A DNA stretch of 64,000 nt from Antitrichia curtipendula. Taxonomy: Eukaryota > Streptophyta > Bryopsida > Hypnales > Leucodontaceae. The stretch's first letter is position 1. Every line of letters begins with the position of its first letter. This document shows, piece after piece, positions 22,856 to 34,347 of the stretch. The notes beneath the pieces were generated by a model. It did not search any database. It saw nothing but the letters and a program-made list of their open reading frames with translations, and was not told the DNA's origin. The translations under genes and the position numbers were made by a program. Where the stretch lies: assembly GCA_951230915.1 (NCBI GenBank), contig OX579635.1, positions 41,230,001 through 41,294,000 of the forward strand, written 5' to 3'.

Positions 22856-23269
22856 TGTTGTATAGGAGTTACATCCATCTATTAAGACAAATTGTTTGTT
22901 TTGTTTCGTTTCACATTGGGATCTCTTGGATCGTGTGTTCTCTGGTTGCGTGTGTTTGGTATCTTCAGAAAGCCCTTGGTGGGGATGGGTGCACATGCTT
23001 TTTTTCATGGTGTTTGGACCTACTGTATGAAAATTATGGAATTTTGAAGTTTTATGAGTAAGAAAATTAGAAAATTAATTTTTCTTTTGACTGTGGCAAT
23101 GGCTTAAGTTATCTTTTATTTTTGAAAAACCATAACTTTCCCATTGCATGTCCAAACGCCACAAAACAAAGCCCTTTCACTCCTCTGTGCATTAAGCTTT
23201 CTAATTATACCAAGGACACAACCTCTCACACTGTGGTGTGAAAATTATTGAATTTCAAAGTCTTTACAA

Positions 23270-24259
23270 ATTATAAAATTACTTTATTTTTTTCCTACAT
23301 GTTATACAATTCCAAATGATCTGAAATTTTTCAAGTATGTAGCTAACTTCCTTTGAAGAATGAATCCAAAGAGTTACCACCATTTTGGACATTTTTTCAT
23401 ATAAATGTGACCATGTGAAGTGCAGCTGCCCGGTTTTTCGCAGGGACAAAAAAAGGGATTTTGTCACTTCAAATGCTAATATCTTGCAATCTACATAGCG
23501 GAAATTTCTGAAATTTTTTCCACATCTTCTCAAACTAGTTTATTACAAGATCCTACGGTTACTTGTGTCCAAAAATGTGTTTTTTTCCAAAATTTGGTAC
23601 TTGTACTAGAAATGGCAGTTTGGGAGCATTTTTTGTGAAAACATAGTCAAAAACCTTTAGGGGTTAACTAAGTTTGGACTACGATACAACCTCACATGGA
23701 ATGGACAATCTATACCTTGAACTTTGATATAACTACTGTGCCCCATGCCATTTGCCACAACCAAAATAAACGATTGTAATGTTGTAATAAATAATCCACA
23801 CCTTGTGTTTATATTTTTTTCCAAAAATATTGAAAATTGAGTTAAATAAAGGACTTCAAAGCTTATTTTAGAGTAGAGATTCCATAATTACCCACAAACT
23901 ACCCACAACTAAAATTCCTCATAACTTTCATCTCATAAATCAAAGTGGAATGATTCAAAGCTTTCCTTGTGCACATAAATCTAGAGAACCAATTTCAAAT
24001 TTTTATTTCTCTAGAAAATGATTTTTAAAGAAGTTTTTTTTGTTGCCCGTGTTGCCCACCGAACAATGAAAACTACATATCATACCATAACTTTTTAACC
24101 ATGTGGTCAAAAGTTATGAAAATTGTTGGGCCCTAAAGCTACTCCTTGGGCACATCTTGTGTGAAAATTTCAAAGAAAAAAAATAAAAATTCCATTCGTG
24201 GTGAGCTGCCCAAAAATGCTATATTGTCAAAAAACGGTGTTTGGTCCTTTAGGGGTTAA
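23270..24259. mobile_element. rearranged copy of the TTAA-type element family
   Basis: Two pieces match the full copies at 37.7 and 45.9 kb. The piece 23270-23667 ends in CTTTAGGGG-TTAA. The piece at about 23810-24259 ends in the same CTTTAGGGG-TTAA, pointing the same way. In intact copies these two halves point in opposite directions, so this locus is an inversion of one half or two truncated insertions side by side. Non-coding. Confidence 0.75.
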
Positions 24260-25640
24260 TGATCATCAAATCTTAATGGATATAAATACCAATTTTGCTA
24301 CAAATATACTTAAGTTCAAAAAGCTTTATTCTCTCCAATATTTAATCTTAGTAGAGATTTTAAGACTGTACTTGATAGTTGAATATGTATCTATCTAGTA
24401 GCTCTTGCCTTGGGATAGGGTTATTTTTTTCATTTTGAATGAAGTGCCAAAGTGGCAATATTGAATGTTATAGTGCTCCAAATTTCAACATTCATCCATA
24501 TATTGGATAGCAAATATCATATTAGCATATATCACATATCTATAATTAAATTTTCATCCATAATTTAGAAATTTCATCCAAGATTTTTTTATTTATTTAA
24601 AGTTTTCTAGCGATTTTTCACCTTTTTAGTACCATTTTTTCCTATAGGCGTGGTGCCATGCCATAAAATTTGGTGCAATTTTGCACCAAATCACTAGATA
24701 AAAAAAACACTACCTTGGGATGAATTTATCAATGTTTTAAATGAATATATGGCATTTCAATAATATAATCACCACAACTTTTTAAATGAAAAACTGTCAT
24801 CAATCTGTTGAAAATTACAAAGTTATTCTATTTTAGAAAAAAAAATTGAAGTTTAATTTTTTTTTTAGAAGAACAACCCAATATCTTATTGTATTGATGA
24901 CCTTTAGGTTGCCGTACCTTTAAGGTAGCTTTATCATTGCCTAGGCAAATAATTAATTAGTTTGAAAATTTAAGGTACACCACCTAAAAAAGAAATTTTA
25001 TGAAATTCAACATTTTGGATAAATAAGCAATTATAGTTTTGTCTTTCATCCAACCTTTAACCTAGATTGTCTACCTAAATCCTTACCTCATGTATAAGCT
25101 TATTGAATAGCTTTAAAAAGTCACTAAATGAGTGTAGAATATTGAAATGACAAGCTATTTATACAAGTGGGGTCATAAGCGATAAAGCAAATGATGTAGG
25201 ATAGGTATGTAAATTAGGATTAGTAAGAGCTCAACCACTTATAGTCAAGTCAAAAGCAAAATTTGTGTTCAAAATAAAATTTCAGACTTCATTTAGGCAT
25301 AGTAGAATAATTTCTTTCAAAAACTTTGAACAAAATTAATGTGGAAATATCAAGCTAGATTTTATCTCCAAAAATTGTTTGTGATTTTAGTCTTCCAATC
25401 AAAAGTTATGAGCAAAGTTTTGACAATGAACAGTTAAACTTTCATCTTCAAATTATCCCATACCCTTTAAGGATTGCACCAAATTGCCAGAACCCAAGCC
25501 CCCCCCACACACATTGATTGGGGTGATAATCACTTCATCCAAAAGATCAACTCCTTCAATTCAAAACTACGCCTCCATACTGAAAGTCTACTGCAACTGA
25601 CTGCAGCAATAGACCCCGCCAAGGCGCCAACCATCACGTC
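24260..25640. other. AT-rich intergenic
   Basis: No gene or RNA seen; low-complexity A/T sequence without clear inverted or tandem repeats. Confidence 0.4.
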
Positions 25641-25645
25641 GTTCA

Positions 25646-25701
25646 ACACGTGGCAGATACAAAGGATTGCCACATGGGTTCTCAAGGATTCAACACGTGG
25701 C
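25646..25701 (+). promoter_or_regulatory. two ABRE/G-box elements upstream of the LEA-like gene
   Basis: ACACGTGGC occurs at 25646-25654 and again at 25693-25701, each preceded by TTCA. This is the core bound by bZIP factors in abscisic-acid-responsive plant promoters; a pair of copies is the usual functional form. They lie 340-395 bp before the ATG at 26041. Stress or ABA control of that gene is inference. Confidence 0.55.
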
Positions 25702-26040
25702 CTCCGTCCTTCAAATGCGATCAATTGCCAGTCTCACTCAAGAAAAGCGCCCAGTCCAGACTTTGCCGTTAGATAGATTGTCTCCAAGATTTCTGCACAA
25801 ACTTTCTCGAATCAGTTGTTTTCCCAGTTGTCGAAGTTGTGCTGAGCGATTTCTGCGTAAATTTTCGCGAGGAGATTTTCAGTATTCATCTATTGCAAAA
25901 GAATCTCCCGATATTCACCTAGTAACTATTTTGTATCGGTTGTTGTTGCCGTTGTCAAAGTTGCGCTGAGGGATTTCTGCGCACATTTCCTTCAGAAGGT
26001 TTTGGTTATTTTTCTGCCGTAGAGGATTTCTTCCGTCGTA

Positions 26041-26469
26041 ATGGCGACAACTGAGGGCCAGAGTCCGAAGAAGCTAGAGAGAAAGGCGGACGCGAAGGAG
26101 GAGATCGTGAACGCGACGTCGGGTGCGCGCGAAATCGTAGACCACGCCGCTTTCAACGCGCGTGCCGTGGGGAAGATTTTGCTGCACCCCTTCGACAAGG
26201 AGGCGAAGGCGGGCGCCATCGCCACCGCGCGCGAGGACAAGGCAGCGTCGGGGCAGAAGATGGCCGCCATTCGGCAGGTGGGAGCGCAGCAGGCCAGTTC
26301 GATGCGCTCGGCGGCTCGCGGCGAGGACTCTCCGGCAAGCTCGCCGCACTCGAATGCAGGGGCAGCTGATGTACCGGCCAGCTTCCCGGCGAGCACACCG
26401 GCCACCGATGCGCACACGGCAAGTGACACGGCTACGGAACCGGTATTAGGGGACCGTGACAGAGTTTAA
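26041..26469 (+). CDS. small hydrophilic Ala/Lys/Glu-rich protein, LEA-like
   Basis: ATG at 26041, TAA at 26467-26469, 142 residues, no intron needed. The sequence is GC-rich against strongly AT-rich flanks, which supports real coding. The N-terminal half is charged and probably helical (MATTEGQSPKKLERKADAKE, then an Ala-rich segment to about residue 80). The C-terminal half is Ser/Ala/Pro/Thr-rich and disordered. There are no Cys or Trp residues, no signal peptide and no membrane segment. Composition resembles late-embryogenesis-abundant proteins, which protect cells during drying. I cannot assign it to a named LEA group. The paired ABREs upstream agree with that reading. Overlapping Arg/Pro-rich frames on both strands are shadows of its GC-rich sequence. 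Confidence 0.65.
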   Translation: MATTEGQSPKKLERKADAKEEIVNATSGAREIVDHAAFNARAVGKILLHPFDKEAKAGAIATAREDKAASGQKMAAIRQVGAQQASSMRSAARGEDSPASSPHSNAGAADVPASFPASTPATDAHTASDTATEPVLGDRDRV

Positions 26470-26978
26470 AGCCTTTCTTTTCCATTCTTACTTAGTTTCT
26501 AGGATTTTTGTAAATTCTGGTTCTTCATTTTGTACTGTACAGTACCAAGAAATGCAGGCTCTGTTCACAGCGAATGCGTTTTCTGTTTGCAAGGACTTGA
26601 TTGACACCCATAACGTATTAGGTGAGGTAGAAGGTTCTATTGGGGGCAACAATTAGCGGTTTGCTCCATTGGGGTGATGGAAAATTTCCAATCTGTTTTT
26701 CACATGTAGATTAATGTGAAAGAATGAGATTGCAATTTATTTGTTATTTTTTACAGAATACGGAAATTTTTATGGAAATTTTTATGAAATTTGGTTTAAT
26801 TAACACTGCGTGACTTCCAAAATTGGTAAAAACGTGGATGAGAGTCATATTAATCATCTATTCTCATTCATCTATCATAATCACATACTCTATAAAATAA
26901 TTATACAACCATTTACAAATGGTGTAAGTTGTGGTGAATGAGGCATTTCATTAGTGTCAAGTATAACCATACTTACAC

Positions 26979-27513
26979 TTAACCCTTAAAAGGATGAATA
27001 GGTGACCTTAGAAATTATCTTTTTTCATTACCATGTGAATCATTGATTTAAGAAATAGAAAAGGCATTCATTGAAAGTCAAACCATTGTAGAAGACTTTT
27101 CCTTTTCACAACAAAATTCCAAAGATGATTAGTTGAACTTGTGTCCTACTAGAAGGAATCCATGTTATCCATCATATACCAAACATTTGTGTTGACATGT
27201 AAGGGCTAATTGCAATCCAAAATCTCACTTTGTTTTCAAAATTGATAGTTTCACTCCAAATACATGGTCCAAATGAAAACTTTAACCCCTATAAAGTCAC
27301 TATGGATATGAATTGTCCCAACGAATGACAAAAAATCTTTCCAGGTAGAAAAATGTGCAAATCTTAATCCTTGAAATTTTGTGTGAAAAAGGAAGATTTT
27401 GCATATTAATTTGACCTCCAATGATTGCTCTTGGTTTTTTAGGCAAATGATTTACACGATACCCAAAAGGATGATTTCCATAATGACCAACCTAGCATTT
27501 GATGTTATTAAAT
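26979..27513. mobile_element. second TTAA-type repeat family, copy 1
   Basis: Begins TTAA-CCCTTAAAAGG at 26979. The interior at 27310-27510 (gaaattttgtgtgaaaaa, ttgacctccaatgattgctc, gatttacacgatacc) matches 31790-32010 in the same orientation and 63771-64000 inverted. The right terminus is not recognisable. Non-coding. Confidence 0.6.
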
Positions 27514-28396
27514 GTCTACAATGGGACAATCTATCTGGACTTGAATAAAGAAAGAAAGTGTAATTTACAATATATTTTCAACCTTGCAAGAACTTTCTTA
27601 ACTATATTCTTCATGCAAATTACATAACAAAATAATAATGAAGACTCTACAATTGTGCAAGATTGGTAAAGAAAAAGAAAACAGGTGTTCATGACACAAT
27701 GAAGTCTCAAGCTAGAAAGAAAAAAGAGGAGAATAGATGTGCATTACAACCATTCTCCTCCCATGAAATGAGAGATCAAGACCATTTTGCAAAATCAACA
27801 CCTGAGTGGAATCCAGTGCCTCTAGATTTCCAGACTTAGTTCGTACAATTTAAAGAGTCATTGGTGGAGCAGTATACGCACAAGTTCGAATTTTGTTGTT
27901 AATCAGTTGAGGTCTCCCTTTTGACAAAGACATCCGGACAAGCTGATGTGCTGAAAGTGCTGCATTTGGAGGCTGGCCTCACGTGTTCACTTTCTCCTAC
28001 TCTTCAGATTCCCAAGCACAACCTCTGCAACCGAATCAATATCGAGCTAATCAAAGCACGCCAAATAGAAGAAGTCAAGCCAAACTGCACATTCCAGGAG
28101 AGAGCGGACCTTGAAATCCCTACTCAATCTCATTTCACTCCAGTCACTGATTGTGTCATGGCAGTGCTCGTATACTCAGGTGAATTACACACCCCTGACT
28201 AAAAAATCATGAATGCGAAGAAGAGGGCCACAACTGCCAACATAGACATTCATGTTCCGACACACTGGTTAAAGAAACTAGTGACTGGTGGTGGTTTGTC
28301 CTGCTTCACATTCTACAGCCCTATCCAGATTGACAAAAGACATGGTCACAATTCCCAGCAGGATCAAGCTTCGAATATTTGTAAAGTGTGCTTCGC

Positions 28397-30014
28397 TCAG
28401 TCCATACGTCCCTTCAGAGTCTTGGTGATCACTTTGTCCAATGTCCTGCACAAGCATCGTCATTACCAACATCGTAAGTTCCAAATTACCACAAAATTAC
28501 CAATGAGGGTGGAATGATCTGGAATGATCTGGAATAACGATAGCAAGAAGACGCCGGGTAATGTGGAAGAGATTCGCTTACACGACATGGACAATTCCAC
28601 CCCATCCACTGATGCAGTCCCGATCCACTGAAGACAAAAGAGCTTGCGATATCACCTCGAATAACTCCTCCGGACCCTTAAAACAACAATCCATACAAAT
28701 TCTCAGTAAACTGGTAGCACACTCTGAAAAAACACCAAAACGTTCACGTTCAAATCAATTCGTTGACCCCCGTGCAAGAGCTGAGCATACAAGAGGAATT
28801 AAGGTGGGAATCTCCTGGCATACCAAATCAGGTTTGTACATAGACTCGCAAGCACCATACAACGACTCGGAGGCCGTTCCGGACACCACGAAATCCTTTG
28901 CTAGTTGCCTGCACAGCAATTCAGAGACATTAACTGCGCTTGCTCTAGTTTTAATCTCGTCAAAGCGTCATAACGTTTAAATTGCTCGAGAAAGATGCAC
29001 AGGAAAACTGTCTGAATACAATCAACTTACTCAACAAATTATGGTCGCAATCAGAGCAATGAAGAGCCAACCCCACTGCTCTCATCAGTGAAGCAATCAT
29101 TCAGCTTCGCATGCTGATGTCGCTGCATTTTGACTCTGTTCCAAGTTCTCACATACTACCGAGCCTTCTCAATATCCTTACCCTCTATCTCAACGAGGAT
29201 GAACGGGTGCCAGAATGCAATAGAAATACAGCGAATCACCTAAACAAAGAGAATGAAGGAGCGAGTCAATTGGAGGAGAGCATTACTTGGCACCGATCAA
29301 ATCAGTGGTACAGATGAAAGGAGTTCCGTCTTCGTTCAGTCCAGCAATGATAGGCTCGCAGAAGTAAGGTCCAAATCTGCACCAGCCGTAGTGGCAGTCC
29401 ACAATCAGGATGGCATGTATAATAACCTCGCACACACCGATCACAACCCTAATCACCCCAAGCGTTGTTTTGGTCAAGCAGTTGAGACTGGAAATGATCT
29501 ACGACACCTCTTCTCATAAAGAATCGCTGATACCAGACTCGCAAAGGTTTCTGGGCGCATGTTCCGCTCTTCTCGCAACTGGTACAACTTATGCCGAAAG
29601 TTCAGTCGTTGCTGCCTGTATAGAACCAAAAGCCAAACGTCAGTGCGATCTTGCATCAATTGCTGGAATCCTCCTCAGTCAGCATGAGTATCTTCAGGAA
29701 AGGCAGGAAGCCCTTACATTGTCTGTACGTCTGTGGCAAGACCCGAGAGTCCAATGTAGAGATTGTCATGAATTTTGAAGATGCGCTGAAAGTCGGTCGC
29801 AATCGTCTGGAAATTTACACCCAGACGAGGATCGCTAGCTATGGCGAAGCAATTCTTGCCCACCATGGCAATCAGTGCACTTCCATTATAGCTTGTAATC
29901 TGTAATACCCCAACATCATCAAGAAAAAATAATGACAGAAGCCAATATTAAAAATGCAACGTGATTAATTAAAGCAACGTGATTAATTGAAGCGCTCGCG
30001 AGCCGTACCGACAT
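28397..30014 (-). CDS. PBC1: 20S proteasome subunit beta type-3
   Basis: Seven exons assemble into 204 codons plus stop, the usual length of the plant beta-3 subunit: 30014-30009, 29899-29718, 29615-29508, 29376-29287, 28908-28824, 28676-28582 and 28445-28397. All introns are GT-AG and all phases agree. Landmarks: [20 protein letters not shown] near the N-terminus, [68 protein letters not shown] and WGGIVHVV, ending GRMD. Beta-3 is a structural, non-catalytic subunit of the 20S core beta ring, acting in nucleus and cytosol; in keeping with that there is no propeptide with a catalytic Thr1. The first coding exon holds only six bases, ATGTCG, ending exactly at a GTACGG donor. No sign of decay, so it is probably functional. 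The symbol follows Arabidopsis usage. Confidence 0.95.
28511..28536. repeat. 10-bp tandem repeat in a proteasome beta-3 intron
   Basis: GGAATGATCT is repeated two and a half times inside the last intron of the beta-3 gene. Confidence 0.8.
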
Positions 30015-30855
30015 GAGGAGAATCTGTTTGATCACCCTGAAACTCCACTAAATTGCGCAACTCCTCCGTCTTCGAATCGATCGCACACTCCAAAGACGGA
30101 ATCGGAACCCTAATTTGGCAAAACATGCGACAGAGTATCGTGACCAACGATCAAGAAAATTGAGAGCTCGGGTTAAGAATACGTGAAAGTGGAGCTATTG
30201 AGGACAGAGAATCTATTCAAAGCTTCGAACGTCTGTACACGAAACTCCGTAAAACAGATACAGGCTCAAAAAAAAGGTTCTAAACACCACTGCGAGTGGC
30301 GAGAACAAGATCAAACACGAGGCTGTGAAGCGATTTAAGGGCGACAACCAAGATGAAAGCGGAGATTCTGAGCATACGAAAATAGAATGTGAGCATCTGC
30401 CTTCGACAGTCACCTGCAAGGGCGTGAAGGAGCTTCAGCTGCAAATCGAGCGACGAAGAAGATGCTAGAAAGTTTGGAATTTGCAAACCTTGGTGAAACT
30501 CTAGGTTTAAGGTATGCGCACCTACAACCGTCACTAATTTCAACTAAGCATAGTTATTATTATTAAACAATTATTGAATTATTTTTATATTGAATTTAGT
30601 GACAAATGAAACAAGATTCCAACTTAGTTTAGCATACATTATTTGGACATTGTATGAATAAGTTATGAATTTTCAAATTACACTTCCTAGGGATACCAAA
30701 ACTACCAATTCTAAGTTCTCATGGACTCTCATATTTTGATTGTGTACATCTTGTGCCATCAATATCTAAGTTTTTGTGACAAACTGTGATTTAAATATAG
30801 GTGTCATTTTGTACAATGTTAATCCAAGTGAGTTACAACAAACCACCTTACCCCC

Positions 30856-31170
30856 TTAAGCCCTAAAGGTCAAAGATTATATTTTCACCAAAACTACTAT
30901 TTCTAATACAAGTACCAAATTTTAGAAAAAGAACATTTTTGGAAAAATGTAACCATAGGATCTTGTATTAAACTAGTTTGAAAAGTTGAGGAAAAAATTT
31001 CAGAAATTTCTACTAAGTATGTGGATTGCAAGATAATTATAGCGTTTGATTTGACAAAAAAAGATTTTGTCCTTACGAAAATCCAGACAGCTGCACTTCA
31101 CAAGGTCACATTTGTATGAAAAAATGTATAAAATGGTAGTTACTCTTTGATTTCATTCTTGGCCATTTGT
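30856..31170. mobile_element. truncated copy of the first TTAA-type family
   Basis: TTAA-GCCCTAAAGG at 30856, then the family interior (aagtaccaaattttag, gtaaccataggatcttgta, cagctgcacttcacaag), ending near 31170 without the second half. Confidence 0.65.
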
Positions 31171-31789
31171 AAGGACTTGATGGTGATGAGATTTCACCAA
31201 AAAAATGAACTTAAAACCATCTTCAATGTTTGAAAGTGTGCATGCCATAAAGCCCCTTTTTTTTTTGCCATGATTGGTTCTTTTTTTTTTGAAGATGTTC
31301 TAAACAATATGATAATAATATCAATTGTTAAATTTCAAAAATTGACGCATAATTATATAAATTTTTATTTTTTTTGTAGGATCCAATTCAGTTAGTTTTG
31401 CCTTTCTAGTCCTTTTGTTGAACTTTGAAAATGTGCACAAATTTGAGAGAATTTTTTATTTTTCAGTTTTTTCAATTAAAAGAATACTACATTTGCCTAA
31501 GATTCCAATACAATTTTTTTGAGGGGGGGATAAAAGTATTATTCATTCTTCTCCAAAAGTTGCATCTCTTGCCTACAAAGTTGATCATCCAAAATTGTTA
31601 TAATCTAAAAATCCAACACTCAATATTTTCCACAATTAACTCCATGCATACTTTTCAAAGTAGTTTGTACTTTTGTACGGTTAAAATTAAAAAATTCAAG
31701 CACATTCATGTGCAAAAAAGAATATCAAAGTGGGACAATTCACTAAAAACCTCCATTGTCAAAAAGTTGTTGAGTGTTAGAGGGGTCAA

Positions 31790-32031
31790 ACTTAAGGACA
31801 TCGTGGCCGTTTTTCAGCTGATGAATGACAAAGATTCCTTCTATACAGTAGGACACAAAAGTGCAATTACTCATCCTCGAAATTTTGTGTGAAAAGAGAA
31901 GGTCTTGTGTACTTAGTAGTTTGACTTCCAATGAGTGCTTAAATTTTGAATATTTTTTTTAAAGCAATGATTCACACGGTACCAGAAGGGACGATTTCCA
32001 CTGTCCCCAACCCGTCCCTTTTAAGGGTTAT
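31790..32031. mobile_element. second TTAA-type family, copy 2 (right end)
   Basis: Matches 27310-27510 and ends CCTTTTAAGGG-TTAT at 32017-32031, the complement of the family's TTAA-CCCTTAAAAGG terminus, with the last base changed. Its 5' part runs into AT-rich DNA. Confidence 0.55.
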
Positions 32032-32094
32032 GGACGTCACATGTAAACCGCCACACCTTCCCTTTGAGACTCACAGGGCGGGAACTCAGTACGT

Positions 32095-33020
32095 ATCCCG
32101 GGTACAGTAAGCCCCACGTTCATCGATCTGATTCCCATAATTTCTATCTCGCTCCAGAAGGCACACGCTGCAGGAGATGTGAAGGTTTGTCCGAGTATTT
32201 GCACGTCAGTTTTCATGCTTGGTTGGAGCACCTCGATCACTGGCTCTTATACGGAAATTGTGTTCCTTGGGCTGCCATCTTGCTCTCTAGTTCATGACCT
32301 CAGTCTTCAAGTTAATAGCCTCAGTCTATCTGTTGTAGACTCGATCACAGCAACCTCTCTTGAAGTTGAACGCCATTGCTGCGTCAAATGGAGGCCATTG
32401 CTGCACTCGTGCCGCCGACTTTGGATCGGAGCATCTCCTGCTGCGTCGCTACGTACTGTGAAACTGCAAGCTCTGTTCGTGTCGATGTAGCTTCAGAATA
32501 AGGTACTGTTGCATAATTACGGACTATTCACATCGGATTTTTATTAGCTTTTTTATTGAATACTTACAAGTGGGATCCTACATTGTGGTGGAGAGATAGA
32601 TCACTTTGGGTAAACAAACCCTCTTTGCATGAGATCAAATTCTTATCACGCAAGATGTCTGAAATTCTTATACAATCGATCATCCAAAGCGGATGAGTGA
32701 AGTTAGATCACTAATGAAAGGATACATAGACAAACCCATGTCCTACTACCAAGGATCCGTGGTGATGGACATTAGCCAAGAGATGCTTACTCCACTTCTA
32801 GTAACTACAGTGAATCCAACCAAACAAGAGGTGTTGATAACAAGGGTCAGCTAGCACAGGAGGCAGAAACGAACTGTATTATGTTGAATGGAGCTCAGAG
32901 TTTTTGCTGACTCAATCAATTCGAGTGCTGTACGTTTTAAGAAAAAGAAGTCATGGAAGGCGCTTGTTGCTTTGAGCTTTCCGCAGGAAATTAGGGCTGG
33001 CAGTGATTGAAGGATTCAAG
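32095..33020. repeat. dispersed duplication, copy 1 (next to the F-box gene)
   Basis: Shares most of its length with 42155-43145 in the same orientation. The core at 32175-32310 differs by about one base from 42245-42378, while flanks differ by many substitutions and small indels. The plus strand carries a frame ending LLYGNCVPWAAILLSSS at 32297 that is also open in the other copy. No conserved ATG opens it. The right part is the 3' flank of the F-box gene. Confidence 0.8.
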
Positions 33021-33135
33021 CAGCCATGGTTTTGAAGCTGTATGGGATGGGCACTAAGAATGGAGCTCAGAAGGTATAAATTTGGGCTTCGCTGGGCATC
33101 ATTGGCAACCCCACCCTGGCAATAGGAATTCTTCT

Positions 33136-34347
33136 TCACGGTGTAGCACTCCACCGAAGTTCACACATCAAGACGTCCTCCTGACATGCAAAATGGTCAA
33201 ATCCAGGTACATCCGGAAGGACTTGCCACTTGTAGGTAGACACGTTGTATATCCACTGACGCAGATATTTATCAACATTCCAACAATGCGCCATGATCAT
33301 CAAATACCCGTTGCATGCTTGCATATAGAAATGAATGTCATCCCTCGGATAGTCATCAACCGTCGGAAAAGGCTCGCAACCATGGGCTCCCCCTTTCACC
33401 CAAGCAACGGCATTTTGCTGAAGATGATACTCGGAAATAACGTACTTCCGTTGAAGACCCTTTGGAATCAAATTGGAAGGGCATCCAAGTTCTTTGTTCA
33501 AAACAAAAAGACGGTCATGTAACATCGCATAATATATTGTCGATCTGCCTCGCTGCTCAATATTCTCGATATCATATTGGTGCAGTTGTTCTTGTGCAAA
33601 GTCATACACACATAGACCCCCGCATATTCCATCGTAGCAATCACCCTCTTCCTCGTCTTCCTCCCAATCATACCAGTACCCTGAAATGCGACCCCATGAC
33701 TTCTCTCTGGATCCCACTATGCTCCACTCTTTGGTCCGAGAGTCGTACACTTGAACTATGAGACCCCGGTTACCACTCTGTATGTAGCCCACAAAAAAGA
33801 CCTGATACTCATTGGTTCTCCGGTTCATCTTCATCTGCAGCATCGTGGGTTGAATGGTGGGCAGTACATCATATATGCACAGTAAACGAGGAAGCTCAAC
33901 TTTCTTTTTTGTTAACGGGTTCATCACCACTATAGTGAGTGGCTCCTTTCTAGATTCGGAAACTAAACAAATCAATCCTCCGTCGGCTGCACCCACTTTG
34001 AACTTCGCATCAGCTGAATGATCAATCTCACAAACACACATTCGGTCTTGGTTCACATCAAACATCCATACACACGACCCATGACACCGCAACTTCCTGC
34101 CTACAAGACCAAACAGGTTTGGGTAAATTTTTTCTTCAAGCAACTGGTTAAAATCAGACTCTACTGAATCAATGGCTGCCTTCCAATGCTTAGAAAGAAG
34201 GCGAAGTCGGCTCATTTGAGCAACGGGAAAACGAAGGAACACGAGGTCCAAGAGACAAAGTGGAAGAGTTCCCCATAGAGTAGGCTCCATGTCCTCCGGG
34301 AAATCCTCCATCGTCGAGGCCTTCTTTTTCAAACTTTTACAAGACAT
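33136..34347 (-). CDS. single-exon F-box protein
   Basis: ATG at 34347, TGA at 33136, 403 residues without an intron. An F-box lies near residues 24-62 (LPLCLLDLVFLRFPVAQ, then RLRLLSKHWKAAI). A beta-rich C-terminal region follows, of the F-box-associated/kelch-like kind (MNPLTKKKVELPRL, VQVYDSRTKEWSIVGS, WIYNVSTYKWQVLPDVPGF). Such proteins are substrate adaptors of SCF ubiquitin ligases, binding SKP1 through the F-box; the target is unknown. An acceptor (gcttcattcag) lies just upstream of the ATG, so a leader intron is likely and transcription starts beyond 34.4 kb. The stretch DWEEDEEEGD is an acidic insertion within the C-terminal region. The frame is intact. Confidence 0.85.
   Translation of the reverse strand: MSCKSLKKKASTMEDFPEDMEPTLWGTLPLCLLDLVFLRFPVAQMSRLRLLSKHWKAAIDSVESDFNQLLEEKIYPNLFGLVGRKLRCHGSCVWMFDVNQDRMCVCEIDHSADAKFKVGAADGGLICLVSESRKEPLTIVVMNPLTKKKVELPRLLCIYDVLPTIQPTMLQMKMNRRTNEYQVFFVGYIQSGNRGLIVQVYDSRTKEWSIVGSREKSWGRISGYWYDWEEDEEEGDCYDGICGGLCVYDFAQEQLHQYDIENIEQRGRSTIYYAMLHDRLFVLNKELGCPSNLIPKGLQRKYVISEYHLQQNAVAWVKGGAHGCEPFPTVDDYPRDDIHFYMQACNGYLMIMAHCWNVDKYLRQWIYNVSTYKWQVLPDVPGFDHFACQEDVLMCELRWSATP

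Noticed and set aside
27921..29778. Several 80-140-codon plus-strand frames over the proteasome gene
   Set aside because: The minus strand gives a complete seven-exon beta-3 subunit; these are shadows.
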